From Eisenbergiella sp900555195 (GTDB taxonomy: Bacteria > Bacillota > Clostridia > Lachnospirales > Lachnospiraceae), in the NCBI GenBank assembly GCA_902492555.1, contig CABUMH010000004.1:1-64000 (forward strand): 64,000 nt of DNA. Direction: 5' to 3'. A program made the position numbers and the translations under genes. The notes under the pieces are model-generated. The model did not search any database and was not told where the DNA came from. It was given only the letters and a program-made list of their open reading frames with translations. Of the stretch, positions 7,938 to 17,041 are shown piece by piece (within the stretch, counting starts at the first letter, position 1; each line of letters begins with the position of its first letter).

Positions 7938-8271
7938 TTACAGCATATCCTTCAGCTTGGCGATATCTTCATCCGTACGAGCCCCTTGAATTGGGCCTTC
8001 CATACTCTCTTTGGAAAACCGGGTAATGCCTCGGCGCCCTCTATTCCCCCTTCGCTGTCCTCTTCCATGGCTTCCTGAACTTCTGTTCCCCCAGATTCCC
8101 CTTCCTCCTCCGGCCGGGATGCCTCTTCCACCTCAGATTCTGACTGAGCCCTACTGAACTTTCTTCCTCTATATCCTGTTCCTGCGCGCCCGAGCTTTCC
8201 CCTCCGCAGGCTGTCATGAGCAGGGCCAGCAACACTGCCGATAAAATGCCTTTCATCTTCTTCATTTCCAT
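7938..8271 (-). pseudogene. Small acidic lipoprotein, broken by two frameshifts
   Basis: A gene in three pieces in three frames. The first reads MEMKKMKGILSAVLL with lipobox MTAC and then GAQEQDIEEES. The second, after a shift near 8155-8170, gives an acidic stretch (SESEVEEASRPEEEG, then EAMEEDSEGG). The third, after a shift near 8010-8020, gives SKESMEGP...DEDIAKLKDML and a TAA at 7938-7940. Joined, it would be a lipoprotein of about 110 residues. Each piece looks coding while the alternative frames are low-complexity. I do not recognise the family. Confidence 0.6.
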
Positions 8272-8436
8272 CCGTCTTTTCCTTATAGTTGCAAAGAACA
8301 CTCCGCGTTTTCTGTTTCACACATTTTTAGGCCAAAAAAAATGCAGATGCATAATCGGCCGTTTTCCGTTGCACCTACATTATAATTGAAGGGAATCTCT
8401 ATCTATGATTTGTTTTTCTTTCTTCATGCCATATCT

Positions 8437-9435
8437 TCAACCTTCATACTTCTTGTCAACCTCCATCATTCCCTCCTCCGGCCGTTCCTCCAGCATGCCT
8501 TCCATTAGCTCTTTTTCTACCAAATATCTGGGGCGCCTCTTCGATTCCAGATAATCTTTTCCCGTATATTCCCCTACAATTCCCAATGCGGTCATCTGCA
8601 TCCCACAGCTAAGCCAGTTCGTCAGGCTTTTCCTTCTTCCTTCCTTGTCCCTGCTGAGTTCACCATATATCCACTTTCCCGCACTCATGGAAAGGATTGC
8701 CAGGCCTACAACCAAAATCAGGCGCAGAGGACGCATGCTGAAGGATGTAATCCCCTCAAATGCCAACGACATCATCTTGCTGACCGAATATTTGCTTTCT
8801 CCAGCCCTCCTTGCTTTCCTTTCATATTCCACAATTGCTGTCCGGTGGCCCATGGATGGCAGCACCCCTCTCAGAAATAAGTTCACTTCTCTATATCCTT
8901 TCAGTTCTTTCAGCACCTTACTTCCCATCAGCCGAAATTCAGCGTGGTTCGGAATCAGATGGCAGCCCATCCAATTGGCCAACTCATAGAAAGCTTCTGC
9001 ACTCAGCCTCTTCAGCAATGTGTCTGTCTTTCTGCTTTTCCTCACCCCGTAGACCACTTCTGCTCCGTTCTCATATGCTTCCAGCATCTTATCTATCGCT
9101 TCAATATCATCCTGTAAGTCGGCATCCATAGTAATTACAGCATCTGCCTTGCCCTCCGCTTCCAGGATCCCCGCCATCAGCGCGTTCTGATGTCCCCAAT
9201 TACGCGTAAGGAGCAGGCCTTCCACCAGCGTTTCTTTCCTGTATGCCCTTTCTATTATTTCCCAAGTAGAGTCATCCGAGCCATCATCCACAAACAAAAT
9301 CCTACTGTCCTCAGCAGCCTTGCCCCCTTCTATCAGCCCATACATCTTTTTCACCAAGCGCCTTAATGTATCTGGCAGTATTTCTTCCTCCCTATAACAG
9401 GGAACAACAAAATAAATTCTTGTCGGCTCTTTCAT
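8437..9435 (-). CDS. Family 2 glycosyltransferase (DPM1/GtrB-like)
   Basis: A GT-A fold enzyme like undecaprenyl-phosphate or dolichyl-phosphate sugar transferases: VVPCYREEEIL at residues 10-20, DDGSDDST at 50-57, metal-binding DADLQDD at 104-110, and GESKYSVSKM before the membrane part. It should transfer a sugar to a polyprenyl phosphate at the inner face of the membrane. Relatives usually have two transmembrane helices at the C-terminus; here the first (about 236-253) is clear, but the second is disturbed by a polar stretch (KEGRRKSLTNW), so membrane topology may be altered. The start at 9435 has GGAGG 5 nt upstream; an ATG at 9447 lies inside that site. Confidence 0.85.
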   Translation of the reverse strand: MKEPTRIYFVVPCYREEEILPDTLRRLVKKMYGLIEGGKAAEDSRILFVDDGSDDSTWEIIERAYRKETLVEGLLLTRNWGHQNALMAGILEAEGKADAVITMDADLQDDIEAIDKMLEAYENGAEVVYGVRKSRKTDTLLKRLSAEAFYELANWMGCHLIPNHAEFRLMGSKVLKELKGYREVNLFLRGVLPSMGHRTAIVEYERKARRAGESKYSVSKMMSLAFEGITSFSMRPLRLILVVGLAILSMSAGKWIYGELSRDKEGRRKSLTNWLSCGMQMTALGIVGEYTGKDYLESKRRPRYLVEKELMEGMLEERPEEGMMEVDKKYEG

Positions 9436-9814
9436 TTCTACCTCCATACCAGAAAGCCTATATCCAGTTCTGCCTGAACCAGCCTTTTCTTTGCCCCACC
9501 GCAGCAGATACAGAATCCCAATCCTCTTTTACGCTTTGTCTTACGACCCAGGGAACATATTTCATGCTTAATAAGGCATCTTCCAACTTCTCCGCCTGTT
9601 AGAGCCTTTCCAAAACTTGATGAAAGGGAGAAATACGGCCCTATAGCTCTGCCTTCCTCCCTCATTAAAAACTCTTTAATTAATCAATTAATGATTAACT
9701 ACTTAACATTATATCTATGTATTGTGTTCTATCTGTGAAATTTGTCATAAATTGAAGGAAAAAATAAATAATAGTTCAAGTTGTCCCGAACTGCCGCAAA
9801 AATATTTCTGTTTT
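9436..9814. other. Intergenic region, no gene supported
   Basis: 379 bp between the glycosyltransferase start and the GNAT stop. Its middle part (about 9665-9780) is clearly AT-rich and holds a palindromic string TAATTAATCAATTAATGATTA near 9676, which could be a regulator site. I see no ORF with a ribosome binding site or a recognisable product. Confidence 0.5.
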
Positions 9815-10231
9815 CTATATCGACTTACACATCCAGATATGCGGGCATCCTTCTTCCGGTTCAATCTCGCTGCAGGGCTGATATCCCTGCTTTTCATAAA
9901 ACCGGCGTACCCTCACTTGTGCATGAAGGAGCGTGCGCACGCCCCCTGCATCCTTGGCGATTTTCTCTGCAGCCTTCAGCAGCCCGGCTCCGATGGATTG
10001 CCCGCGGTATTGCTTCATTACCGCAATCCTTCCGATCACATAGTCCGGCGTCCCCGGTTTGGGAAACAGTCTGCATGTGGCGATGGGCTGTTCTTTCTCA
10101 AACAGGACAAGATGCTTTGCATAAGCATCCGTCTCGTCGAATTCTTCCTGAAAACCCTGTTCCTCCATAAAAACAGCCCGGCGGATGTCCTCCGCTTCTT
10201 TGGGCAGCGCATTAAAGCATTTCAGTTCCAT
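9815..10231 (-). CDS. GNAT-family N-acetyltransferase
   Basis: A 138-residue acetyltransferase of the Gcn5 fold. Residues RIAVMKQYRGQSIGAGLLKAAEKIA contain the acetyl-CoA pyrophosphate loop (Q/RxxGxG/A), and the C-terminal HAQVRVRRFYEKQGYQP is the usual beta-strand/helix pair. The N-terminus (EDIRRAVFMEEQGF) resembles the ElaA-like subgroup. Substrate unknown. GGGAGG lies 7 nt upstream of the ATG at 10231, favouring it over the ATG at 10246. Confidence 0.87.
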   Translation of the reverse strand: MELKCFNALPKEAEDIRRAVFMEEQGFQEEFDETDAYAKHLVLFEKEQPIATCRLFPKPGTPDYVIGRIAVMKQYRGQSIGAGLLKAAEKIAKDAGGVRTLLHAQVRVRRFYEKQGYQPCSEIEPEEGCPHIWMCKSI

Positions 10232-10372
10232 GTCTTTTCCTCCCAAGTGCCAAAGAGCATCCGTAAGCCAACCTTATAGCACAACTGTGCCGTACCTGCG
10301 GTCAGCTTCCGAATGCCCTTTATCGCACACTGCCCGGTGACAGCGCGCAAGCAAGTATTCCATATGCAAACA

Positions 10373-11854
10373 TTATAGCAGGCCAGACGGAAACGTCAAT
10401 GCCATCCCTACCGCCTGCTTCCATAGCTGTTTCCTCTTTTCTCTCTCCTCTTTGGGCATTTGTGCATCATATACAGCCCATTCCTGTTTCTCAAACAGGC
10501 TGCCCTCATCATAGAGCCCTGCGGCGATTCCGGCCATATATGCCGCGCAGGTTACCGAAGCGGCTTCGTTTCGCGCTGCCAAAACCCTCTTTCCGCACAG
10601 GTCGCTCTGAAACTGCATCAGATACCGGTTCTTTGCGGGGCCTCCATCCGCCCGGATTTCCTGGATCGCAACCTTGCTGTCCGCTTCCATTGCATCCAGG
10701 ACATCCGTGATCTGGTAAGCGATGCTCTCCAGGGCAGCTTTCACCAGTTCAGCCCGGCCAGTGGTTCTGGACATGCCGCAGATCAGCGCCCGCGCATCGG
10801 AGGACCAATAAGGCGCCGACAGGCCGCTGAATGCGGGGATCAGAAGCGTTCCGTCCTCCTTGCGGGCCTTTTCCGCCAATTCCTGTGCTTCCTGCGCAGA
10901 AGCAAGAAGGCCCAGATCCTCTTTCAGCCAGGTGATCACAGCTCCGGTATAATTGATATTGCCTTCCAGGACATATTCCGCCCTTTCCCCTCTGCTCCAT
11001 GCCAAAGATGCGGACAGCCCTGAAGAACTCCGGATAAGCCGTTCGCCCACATGCATCATGATGGAAGAACCCGTTCCATAGGTAGCCTTTACCATCCCCG
11101 GTCTGTGACAACCCTGCCCGAAAAGAGCGGCATGGGAGTCCCCCATCACGCATCTGATCGGTATTTTCTCATCCAGAAATCCTTCAAAATCCGTGCTCCC
11201 GTAGCTGGCATCGCTGTCCATGACCTGGGGAAGAAGTTCCATGGGAATGCCGAATACCGCACACAATTCCTCATCCCAGGCACAGGTTTCGAGATTGAAA
11301 AGCTGCGTTCTGGAAGCATTGGAAGCGTCCGTAAGGAAAGCATTCCCGCCTGTCAGCTTATAAATAAGCCAGCTGTCCACCGTTCCCAGATGGAGACCTT
11401 CTGTTCCCCGTTCCTTCACTGCGGGCTCATTTTCCAAAAGCCATGCCATCTTGGCTGCCGGAAAGTATGGCGAAAGCGGCAGCCCTGTCCTGTCATAGAT
11501 CTGCTCTGCATGATCTTTCAGCCGCTCTGCGATGCCGGCCGCGCGGGAACACTGCCATACCACCGCATGGCCGATGGGCCTCCCCTCCCGATCCCACAAA
11601 AGGATCGTCTCTCTCTGATTGCTGATCCCAACCGTCCGGATTCTTCCTTTATCGATGCCGGCCCGCTCCACCACTTCGCGCACTGCCTGGATCAGATGAT
11701 CGTAGATTTCCATCGGATCATGGGAAATCCAGCCCTTTTCATTGATGATCTGTTTATGCCCGATATCCGCCCGGGCGACCATGTCTGCCCTCTCATCGAA
11801 CAGAACTGCCTTCGTTCCCTGCGTGCTCTGATCAATTCCCAATACATATTCCAT
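10373..11854 (-). CDS. FGGY-family carbohydrate kinase, glycerol-kinase-like
   Basis: A 493-residue sugar/polyol kinase. It has the N-terminal phosphate-binding motif GIDQSTQGTKA, the GlpK-like segments WQCSRA and GTVDSWLIYKLTGG, TDASNASRTQLFN, and the second FGGY signature GLSAPYWSSDARA. It resembles glycerol kinase, but its position directly after a split transketolase, with an isomerase upstream and a LacI regulator, suggests a pentose or tetrose derivative as substrate. It begins 6 bp after the transketolase C subunit ends. Substrate assignment is open; the kinase fold is certain. Confidence 0.85.
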   Translation of the reverse strand: MEYVLGIDQSTQGTKAVLFDERADMVARADIGHKQIINEKGWISHDPMEIYDHLIQAVREVVERAGIDKGRIRTVGISNQRETILLWDREGRPIGHAVVWQCSRAAGIAERLKDHAEQIYDRTGLPLSPYFPAAKMAWLLENEPAVKERGTEGLHLGTVDSWLIYKLTGGNAFLTDASNASRTQLFNLETCAWDEELCAVFGIPMELLPQVMDSDASYGSTDFEGFLDEKIPIRCVMGDSHAALFGQGCHRPGMVKATYGTGSSIMMHVGERLIRSSSGLSASLAWSRGERAEYVLEGNINYTGAVITWLKEDLGLLASAQEAQELAEKARKEDGTLLIPAFSGLSAPYWSSDARALICGMSRTTGRAELVKAALESIAYQITDVLDAMEADSKVAIQEIRADGGPAKNRYLMQFQSDLCGKRVLAARNEAASVTCAAYMAGIAAGLYDEGSLFEKQEWAVYDAQMPKEEREKRKQLWKQAVGMALTFPSGLL

Positions 11855-11860
11855 GTTTCG

Positions 11861-12790
11861 TCAACCCAATTCCCTTCTCACCGTGTTCGCGATTCCCTCC
11901 GCATCCAGGCCATAATGGGCGAAAATCTCCCGATTCGTTCCCGCAATGATATGGCCGTCCGGCAGCGCGATATTGACCACCTTCCTGGGACAGGAAGCCG
12001 CCACCGTCTGAGCCACCATGCTTCCCAGCCCGCCGTAAGGCGAGTGTTCTTCCACCGTCACCACCAGCCTGGCGTCCTGGGCCGCCCGGATCACTGCTTC
12101 CTCATCCAAAGGTTTAACACAATACATGTCAATCACCCCTGTATGATATCCTTCCTTCTCCAGCCTCCTGGCAGCTTCCACCGCCTGCGCGACCATTTCA
12201 CCGCAGGCAATGATGACCGCGTCCGTTCCCTGTGCGAGCACCCTGGCTTCGTTCAGATCAAAGGTCTCTCCTTCTTTATACACATCCTCTGACGGGGAAC
12301 GGCTCACCCGGATATAGGAGGGCAGTTCATCTTGAAGCAGTTCCTTCACCAGCCATTCTGTCTGAAAGCGGTCGCTGGGCAGATACACGCGCATGCCCGG
12401 CAGGCTTGCCATGGCCGCTATGTCCTGGCAGGAATGGTGGGTCATTCCCAGCGCTCCATAGCTCACTCCCCCGCTGATTCCAATCAGCGTCACATTGGTC
12501 TGGGAATAGGCCACATCCACCTTTACCTGTTCGTAGCTTCTGGTGGACAGAAAGCTCGCCGGTGATGCGGCGAACACTTTCTTTCCGCAGGCAGCCAGCC
12601 CCGCGGATATGGTCACAAGGTTCTGTTCCGCGATGCCCACCTCCACGAACTGCTCCGGATACCCGGCGGCAAACGGCGCCAGGGATGCCGAACCTCTGGA
12701 ATCAGAACAGCATACCACGATATCCTTATCTTTCTTCGCCGCCTCAAGCAGCGTATCGCAAATCGCCTGTCTGTTTGCAATCTTATTCAT
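11861..12790 (-). CDS. Transketolase, C-terminal subunit
   Basis: A 309-residue protein equal to the pyrimidine-binding plus C-terminal domains of transketolase, as in two-subunit transketolases. Landmarks: FVEVGIAEQNLVTISAGLA (the conserved Glu that activates thiamine diphosphate), GVSYGALGMTHHSCQDIAAM, and EEHSPYGGLGSMVAQ. It needs the N-terminal subunit to form the active site. It overlaps that gene by 8 bp (12783-12790). Since the N-subunit gene has lost its 5' end, this gene may be intact but without a working partner. Confidence 0.9.
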   Translation of the reverse strand: MNKIANRQAICDTLLEAAKKDKDIVVCCSDSRGSASLAPFAAGYPEQFVEVGIAEQNLVTISAGLAACGKKVFAASPASFLSTRSYEQVKVDVAYSQTNVTLIGISGGVSYGALGMTHHSCQDIAAMASLPGMRVYLPSDRFQTEWLVKELLQDELPSYIRVSRSPSEDVYKEGETFDLNEARVLAQGTDAVIIACGEMVAQAVEAARRLEKEGYHTGVIDMYCVKPLDEEAVIRAAQDARLVVTVEEHSPYGGLGSMVAQTVAASCPRKVVNIALPDGHIIAGTNREIFAHYGLDAEGIANTVRRELG

Positions 12791-13499
12791 GAAGCGCCTC
12801 CTCCAGTTCTCTCACAGCCTGTTCATACTGTTCCTGCGTCATCACGCCATGATGCCAGCTCTTGTTATCTTCCATGAAGGATACACCTTTTCCCTTTACC
12901 GTATAGGCGATCACCGCCACCGGCTTATCCTTCACATATCCCGCTTCTTCATAGGCAGTAAGCAGCTGCGCACAGCTGTTCCCATCCTGCACTTCAATCA
13001 CATGCCAGCCAAAAGAGCGGAACTTCTCGCACAGATCATCACTGCTCATCACCTCTCTGGTGAAACCGCTGATCTGAAGCCGGTTCACATCCACTGTCGC
13101 ACACAGGTTATCCAGACCATACTGGGAGGCGGCCATCATCGCTTCATAATTGGAACCTTCCGCCATCTCCCCGTCCCCCAGCACCACATAGGTTCTATAT
13201 TTCCGGCCATCCATCTTGGCCGCCAGCGCCATCCCCACGCCCAGGGCCAGGCCGTGCCCGAGAGAGCCGGAATTAATCTCGATTCCCGGCACCTCCGTGT
13301 TGGGGTGTCCGATATAGCGGGAACCGTAGGCGCTGAATGTGTTGATCGCCTCCTGTTTATCAAAAAAGCCCAGATCTCCCAGCACCATGTACAGGGCGTC
13401 CACACAATGCCCTTTGCTCAGCAGGAACCGATCCCGGTCCGGCTGCTTCCAGTTGTCCGGCGAAACATGCATCACACGGTAGTACAGCACGGAAAGCTT
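12783..13499 (-). pseudogene. Transketolase N-terminal subunit, 5'-truncated by a deletion
   Basis: Encodes most of the thiamine-diphosphate domain: DRFLLSKGHCVDALYMVLG, SGSLGHGLALGVGMALAAK, and the TPP motif GDGEMAEGSNYEA...ATVDVNRLQ. The usual first ~45 residues, including the GSGHPGGSLS segment with the catalytic His, are absent. Upstream of KLSVLYYRVMHV the sequence switches directly to the isomerase gene in another frame. The best available start is a GTG at 13490 without a ribosome binding site. I treat it as a deletion scar; a sequencing or assembly chimera is the alternative. Confidence 0.75.
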
Positions 13500-13983
13500 T
13501 TACCACATTGCAGACCGCCAGGAAGTTGCGGATTCCCCGTTCAAATTCCGGATCCTCCAGCCTGCAGTTGCACAGATAAGTGAAAGGGATGCGGAATCTG
13601 CGCAGCACCTTGCCCGTGGCGAACAGGCCGCACTGGCTGTCCCGCAGGCGGATCCCGTTCTCATCCGGCCTCTCATCCCTGGGCCCCCAGAGCAGAACAG
13701 GCACATTCAGATCCTGAGCCAGTCTCGCCACCTCATACTCTGTCCCAAAATTCCCGTGCGGAAAAAATAAGCCGTCCACCCCGGCCCTGCTGAATTTCTC
13801 TGCGATCCGGATCCGGTCTCCATCCTCGTGCAGAAGTCCGTCCTCGGCTATATCCGTGATATCCACAAAGGATACGCCCATTTCCCTTAACTTCTCCCTG
13901 GTCAGATCCGCATATTTTACCGCGTCAGGAGCTGAAAAAATGCTCCTTCTCGTAGGCGCCAGCCCCAATACGATTTTTTCCAT
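13494..13983 (-). pseudogene. L-fucose/L-arabinose isomerase-family protein, 3'-truncated
   Basis: The first ~162 codons match the N-terminal domain of the FucI/AraA-like isomerases: FFPHGNFGTEYEVARLAQ, PVLLWGPRDERPDENGIRLRD, SQCGLFATGKVLRRF and IRNFLAVCNVVKAF. Full proteins have around 470 residues with metal ligands in the C-terminal two thirds, which are missing. After VVKAF the frame continues for ~48 nonsense codons over the transketolase sequence. First gene of the operon, with a strong promoter and GGAGG site upstream. Confidence 0.75.
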
Positions 13984-14036
13984 CCCTTTTCCTCCTTTTC
14001 TTCCCTTGATTGCCCGTTTTTCTTATTGATACTTGA

Positions 14037-14065
14037 ATTATCCTTTATCAAAAACTTAATATCAA
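14037..14065 (-). promoter_or_regulatory. Promoter of the isomerase-transketolase-kinase operon
   Basis: On the minus strand TTGATA (14060-14065) and GATAAT (14037-14042) are 17 bp apart. The -35 lies inside the palindrome at 14054-14071, so a repressor there would block it. Confidence 0.65.
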
Positions 14066-14071
14066 TTAAGT
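14054..14071. promoter_or_regulatory. LacI-type operator, perfect 7-4-7 palindrome
   Basis: ACTTAAT, ATCA, ATTAAGT. It covers the -35 of the divergent sugar operon. A related half-palindrome TTGACTTAATCAA lies at 14096-14108 over the regulator's own -35. Both are probable sites for the adjacent LacI protein. Confidence 0.6.
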
Positions 14072-14095
14072 ATTAAGCATATATTCAGTACATAA

Positions 14096-14124
14096 TTGAC
14101 TTAATCAACTTAATTTTATACAAT
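14096..14124 (+). promoter_or_regulatory. Promoter of the LacI-family regulator gene
   Basis: TTGACT (14096-14101), 17 bp, TACAAT (14119-14124). Transcription would begin near 14131, so the upstream ATG at 14123 is not usable. The leader holds a 10-bp stem, AACGGTTCAG/CTGAACCGTT, around 14140-14187. Confidence 0.6.
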
Positions 14125-14206
14125 GGACATAATCATAGAACGGTTCAGGCTGTCCTGCCGGAACCCGCCAGGGCTGTCTGAACCGTTAGGAAAGGAAACC
14201 GTCCGC

Positions 14207-15223
14207 ATGGCCGTTACAGCAAAAGAATTGTCCAAAATACTGAATCTTTCAGAAGCCGCCGTCTCCATGGCGCTGAATCATAAACCCGGCGTCAGCACCG
14301 CCACCCGCAAGCGGGTGTTGGATACGGCCCGGGAACTCGGGTATGATTTTTCCAAAATCAACGAAAAAAATGCCGTTCCACAATCCATGAACGGCACCGT
14401 ACAATTTATTCTCTGTAAGCGTCACGGGGCTGTCGTAGCGGACACCCCATTCTTTTCCCAGCTTTCCGAAGGCATCAATCTGGGCTGTAAGCAAAACCAT
14501 TATTATCTGAATATTTTCTATCTCTATGAAGGAGAACCTGTGGAATCCGCCCTTTCTGATCTCATCCGGGCGGGAAGCAAAGGGATCATCCTGCTTGGTA
14601 CAGAAATGCAGGAAGCGGATTTTGCCCCGTTTTCCAATCTGCCCATTCCTGTTGTGCTGCTGGATTCCTATTTTGAAAACATAAGAACCGACTGCGTTAT
14701 GATCAACAATATTCAGGGCGCTTACCAGGCTGTCAGTTATCTCATCCGCAAATACAGAAAACAGCCAGGCTACCTGCGTTCCTCTTATCCCATCAACAAT
14801 TTCCAGGAACGAGCGGACGGATTCTACAAAGCCGTCCGCGCAAGCGGCATGTCCGCCTCCAAATCCCTGGTACATAGATTGACGCCGTCCATGGACGGCG
14901 CCTACTCCGATATGCTCTCTCTGCTGGATGCCGGGGAAGAACCGGCACGCTGCTATTTTGCGGACAATGATCTGATCGCCTGCGGCGCCCTGAAGGCCTT
15001 TCAGGAAAGAGGATACCGCATTCCGCAGGACGTCGCTGTCGCCGGTTTTGACGATATGCCCGTCTCTTCCTACATCGAGCCCGGCCTCACTACCATAAAC
15101 GTGCCGAAACAATACATGGGACAGGTTGCTGCCGACCGGCTCGCGCAGCTGATCGCCTCCCCTGGTTCACAGCCCCTGAAAATTGAAGTTGCCACCAAGC
15201 TGGTCATTCGCAAATCCACTTAA
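14207..15223 (+). CDS. LacI-family transcriptional regulator
   Basis: A 338-residue repressor. The N-terminal helix-turn-helix reads TAKELSKILNLSEAAVSMALN with the hinge-helix region RVLDTARELGYD by residue 50. The rest is a periplasmic-binding-protein-like sensor domain ending with AVAGFDDMPVSSYIEPGLTTI and the dimerisation motif MGQVAADRLAQLI. The start at 14207 is preferred because it puts the HTH at the N-terminus, has AGGAAAGGA upstream and lies after the promoter. Divergent from the damaged isomerase-transketolase-kinase operon, which it likely represses in the absence of the sugar. Confidence 0.92.
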   Translation: MAVTAKELSKILNLSEAAVSMALNHKPGVSTATRKRVLDTARELGYDFSKINEKNAVPQSMNGTVQFILCKRHGAVVADTPFFSQLSEGINLGCKQNHYYLNIFYLYEGEPVESALSDLIRAGSKGIILLGTEMQEADFAPFSNLPIPVVLLDSYFENIRTDCVMINNIQGAYQAVSYLIRKYRKQPGYLRSSYPINNFQERADGFYKAVRASGMSASKSLVHRLTPSMDGAYSDMLSLLDAGEEPARCYFADNDLIACGALKAFQERGYRIPQDVAVAGFDDMPVSSYIEPGLTTINVPKQYMGQVAADRLAQLIASPGSQPLKIEVATKLVIRKST

Positions 15224-15265
15224 CCCTGCGTACCGCTCAGGTTCAAAGCGCTTCTGCGCCTTTTC

Positions 15266-16309
15266 TCACGTTCCGATCGTCTGGCTTCCGGTGGACCAGA
15301 CATGCTTCTCTCCTGCCGAAGCCGGCGTGTTCTGCGCCATAACGCCCACCAACTTATGAGGCACATATTCCTCTTCCAGATAAGCCAGTTCCTCTTCCGT
15401 CAAAGTCAGATCCACCGCAGCTGCCGCCCCTTCCACATGGTGAAATTTGGTCGCTCCCACCACAGGCGCAGTCACCTTGGTGAGCAGCCAGGCCAGCGAG
15501 ATTTCCGTCATGCTCACCCCATGCCGGTCAGCCAGTTCGGCCACACGCCGGATAATGCGTTCATCCTGTTCAGCCGTAGCGTCATATTTAAGGCGCGCAT
15601 AGTCATCCTGCTCCAGACGTTTAGAGGTCTCTCCCGGCCGTTTGGACAGGCGGCCTCCAGCCAGCGCGCTGTACGGCGTCATGGCAATGTTGTCCTGTGC
15701 GCACAGCTTTGCCATCTCCCGTTCCTCTTCCCGGAAAATCAGATTATAGTGTCCCTGCACCGATACGAAGGGCGCAAAGCCCTCCCTCTCCGCCAGAGCG
15801 TTTGCCTTGGCCAGCTGCCAGGCAAAGCAGTTGGAAATCCCGATATATCTGGCCTTTCCCGCCTTCACTACGCGGTTCAGCCCTTCCATGATATCGTAAA
15901 GCGGCGTCGCATAATCCCACATATGATAGATATAGAGATCCACATACTCCATGCCCAGATTTTTCAGGCTGGTATTAATCATCCGCTCTATATGCTGCTG
16001 CCCGGACACGCCCTCTTCCACCTCCTGGGGCGTACGCGGCAGGAACTTGGTGGCCACCACCACCTGATCCCGCTTCGCATAATCCTGCAGCGCGCATCCC
16101 ACATACTGTTCGCTTGTTCCGCTCTGGTAAGCGATTGCCGTATCGAAGAAATTGATGCCGAGTTCCAGCCCATGCCGGATGATCTTGCGGGACTGTTCCT
16201 CATCCAGCGTCCAGGAATGCTGGCCATTTGCCGCATCTCCAAATCCCATACATCCCATGCAGATGCGGGACACATTCAGATCAGAATTCCCTAATTTCGT
16301 ATATTTCAT
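15266..16309 (-). CDS. Aldo/keto reductase
   Basis: A 347-residue NADPH-dependent oxidoreductase with a TIM-barrel fold. The catalytic tetrad is visible: Asp56, Tyr61 (DTAIAYQSG), Lys88 (ATKFLPR) and His129 (LYIYHMWD). GISNCFAWQLAKA and the late cofactor segment VVGATKFHHVEGAA are family features. Related to the YajO/Gpr-like group. Substrate not predictable. It converges with the LacI regulator and is probably monocistronic. Confidence 0.93.
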   Translation of the reverse strand: MKYTKLGNSDLNVSRICMGCMGFGDAANGQHSWTLDEEQSRKIIRHGLELGINFFDTAIAYQSGTSEQYVGCALQDYAKRDQVVVATKFLPRTPQEVEEGVSGQQHIERMINTSLKNLGMEYVDLYIYHMWDYATPLYDIMEGLNRVVKAGKARYIGISNCFAWQLAKANALAEREGFAPFVSVQGHYNLIFREEEREMAKLCAQDNIAMTPYSALAGGRLSKRPGETSKRLEQDDYARLKYDATAEQDERIIRRVAELADRHGVSMTEISLAWLLTKVTAPVVGATKFHHVEGAAAAVDLTLTEEELAYLEEEYVPHKLVGVMAQNTPASAGEKHVWSTGSQTIGT

Positions 16310-16360
16310 ATTCTCCTCCTCTTCTCAATGCTGTTTTTATATCTTCCTCTGTTTCACGCC

Positions 16361-17041
16361 TTAATCCATCCGCTTCTTCCTTTTCTTCCCAGGCAGCGCC
16401 CGGAAAAACTTAGAAGCATAGTGAGACAGAAAAATAAACGTTCCCATCATGGCCAGATAATCCAGGTAAAACAGGAGCCAGGGCTCCCCATAATCCAGGA
16501 AAACAAACTGCGTGCGCAGCAGCATATAGTCCGGCAGATCCCGCCGCACAAACACCGTAAGCCCGTATACAGCGATACACGCCCCCAGCACCACAGGCAG
16601 GATCCTGCCCGGTCGGATACGTTTCTTCGCCATCCCCAGCAACATCCCCCAGTGCAGTCCCAGATGCAGCGCCATCAATACGAATCCCCAGTAAGCGGCA
16701 GCCATATGCAGCAGTCTTGCAAAAGAAATGCCGCCCCGTATATTCAGAAATGCGAATACATGATTGGACAGCATGATCCCGCTGACCATCAGGCCGGTCA
16801 TTACCAGAAGCAGAAGCATATTGATGAGAAGCATGAAGATACGGGCCGAAGTATACTTTCCTCGAAACAACGCTTTATACCAGTTTCCGTTCAGGGCATG
16901 GTGGGCAAGAAACAGCACGAACATTCCTGCCCCGGCCCATTCATGGGCCACATCTCCCCAAAACTGATATCCCATCAGGAACAGCAGAATCAATGTCATC
17001 AGAACATCCACTGCCATTTTTACAATCGCTTTCGCCTTCAT
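16361..17041 (-). CDS. DUF4405 integral membrane protein (cytochrome b-like)
   Basis: A 226-residue protein with five or so hydrophobic helices (about 10-30, 36-46, 72-95, 108-128, 150-168, 190-205). Histidines within or next to helices (HEW at 33, HH about 47-48, LLHMAAAYWGFVLMALHLGLH at 111-129) resemble heme-b ligand pairs of cytochrome b561-type proteins, which is how DUF4405 is usually interpreted. It could carry electrons across the membrane. No partner subunit is adjacent. Ends with a very basic tail (KKRKKRMD). Confidence 0.75.
   Translation of the reverse strand: MKAKAIVKMAVDVLMTLILLFLMGYQFWGDVAHEWAGAGMFVLFLAHHALNGNWYKALFRGKYTSARIFMLLINMLLLLVMTGLMVSGIMLSNHVFAFLNIRGGISFARLLHMAAAYWGFVLMALHLGLHWGMLLGMAKKRIRPGRILPVVLGACIAVYGLTVFVRRDLPDYMLLRTQFVFLDYGEPWLLFYLDYLAMMGTFIFLSHYASKFFRALPGKKRKKRMD

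Noticed and set aside
9438..9665. Possible small gene upstream of the glycosyltransferase
   Set aside because: No ribosome binding site and no recognisable protein; it runs into the glycosyltransferase leader.
14123..14206. Longer N-terminus for the LacI regulator
   Set aside because: The upstream ATG lies at the -10 of the promoter and would displace the HTH from the N-terminus.
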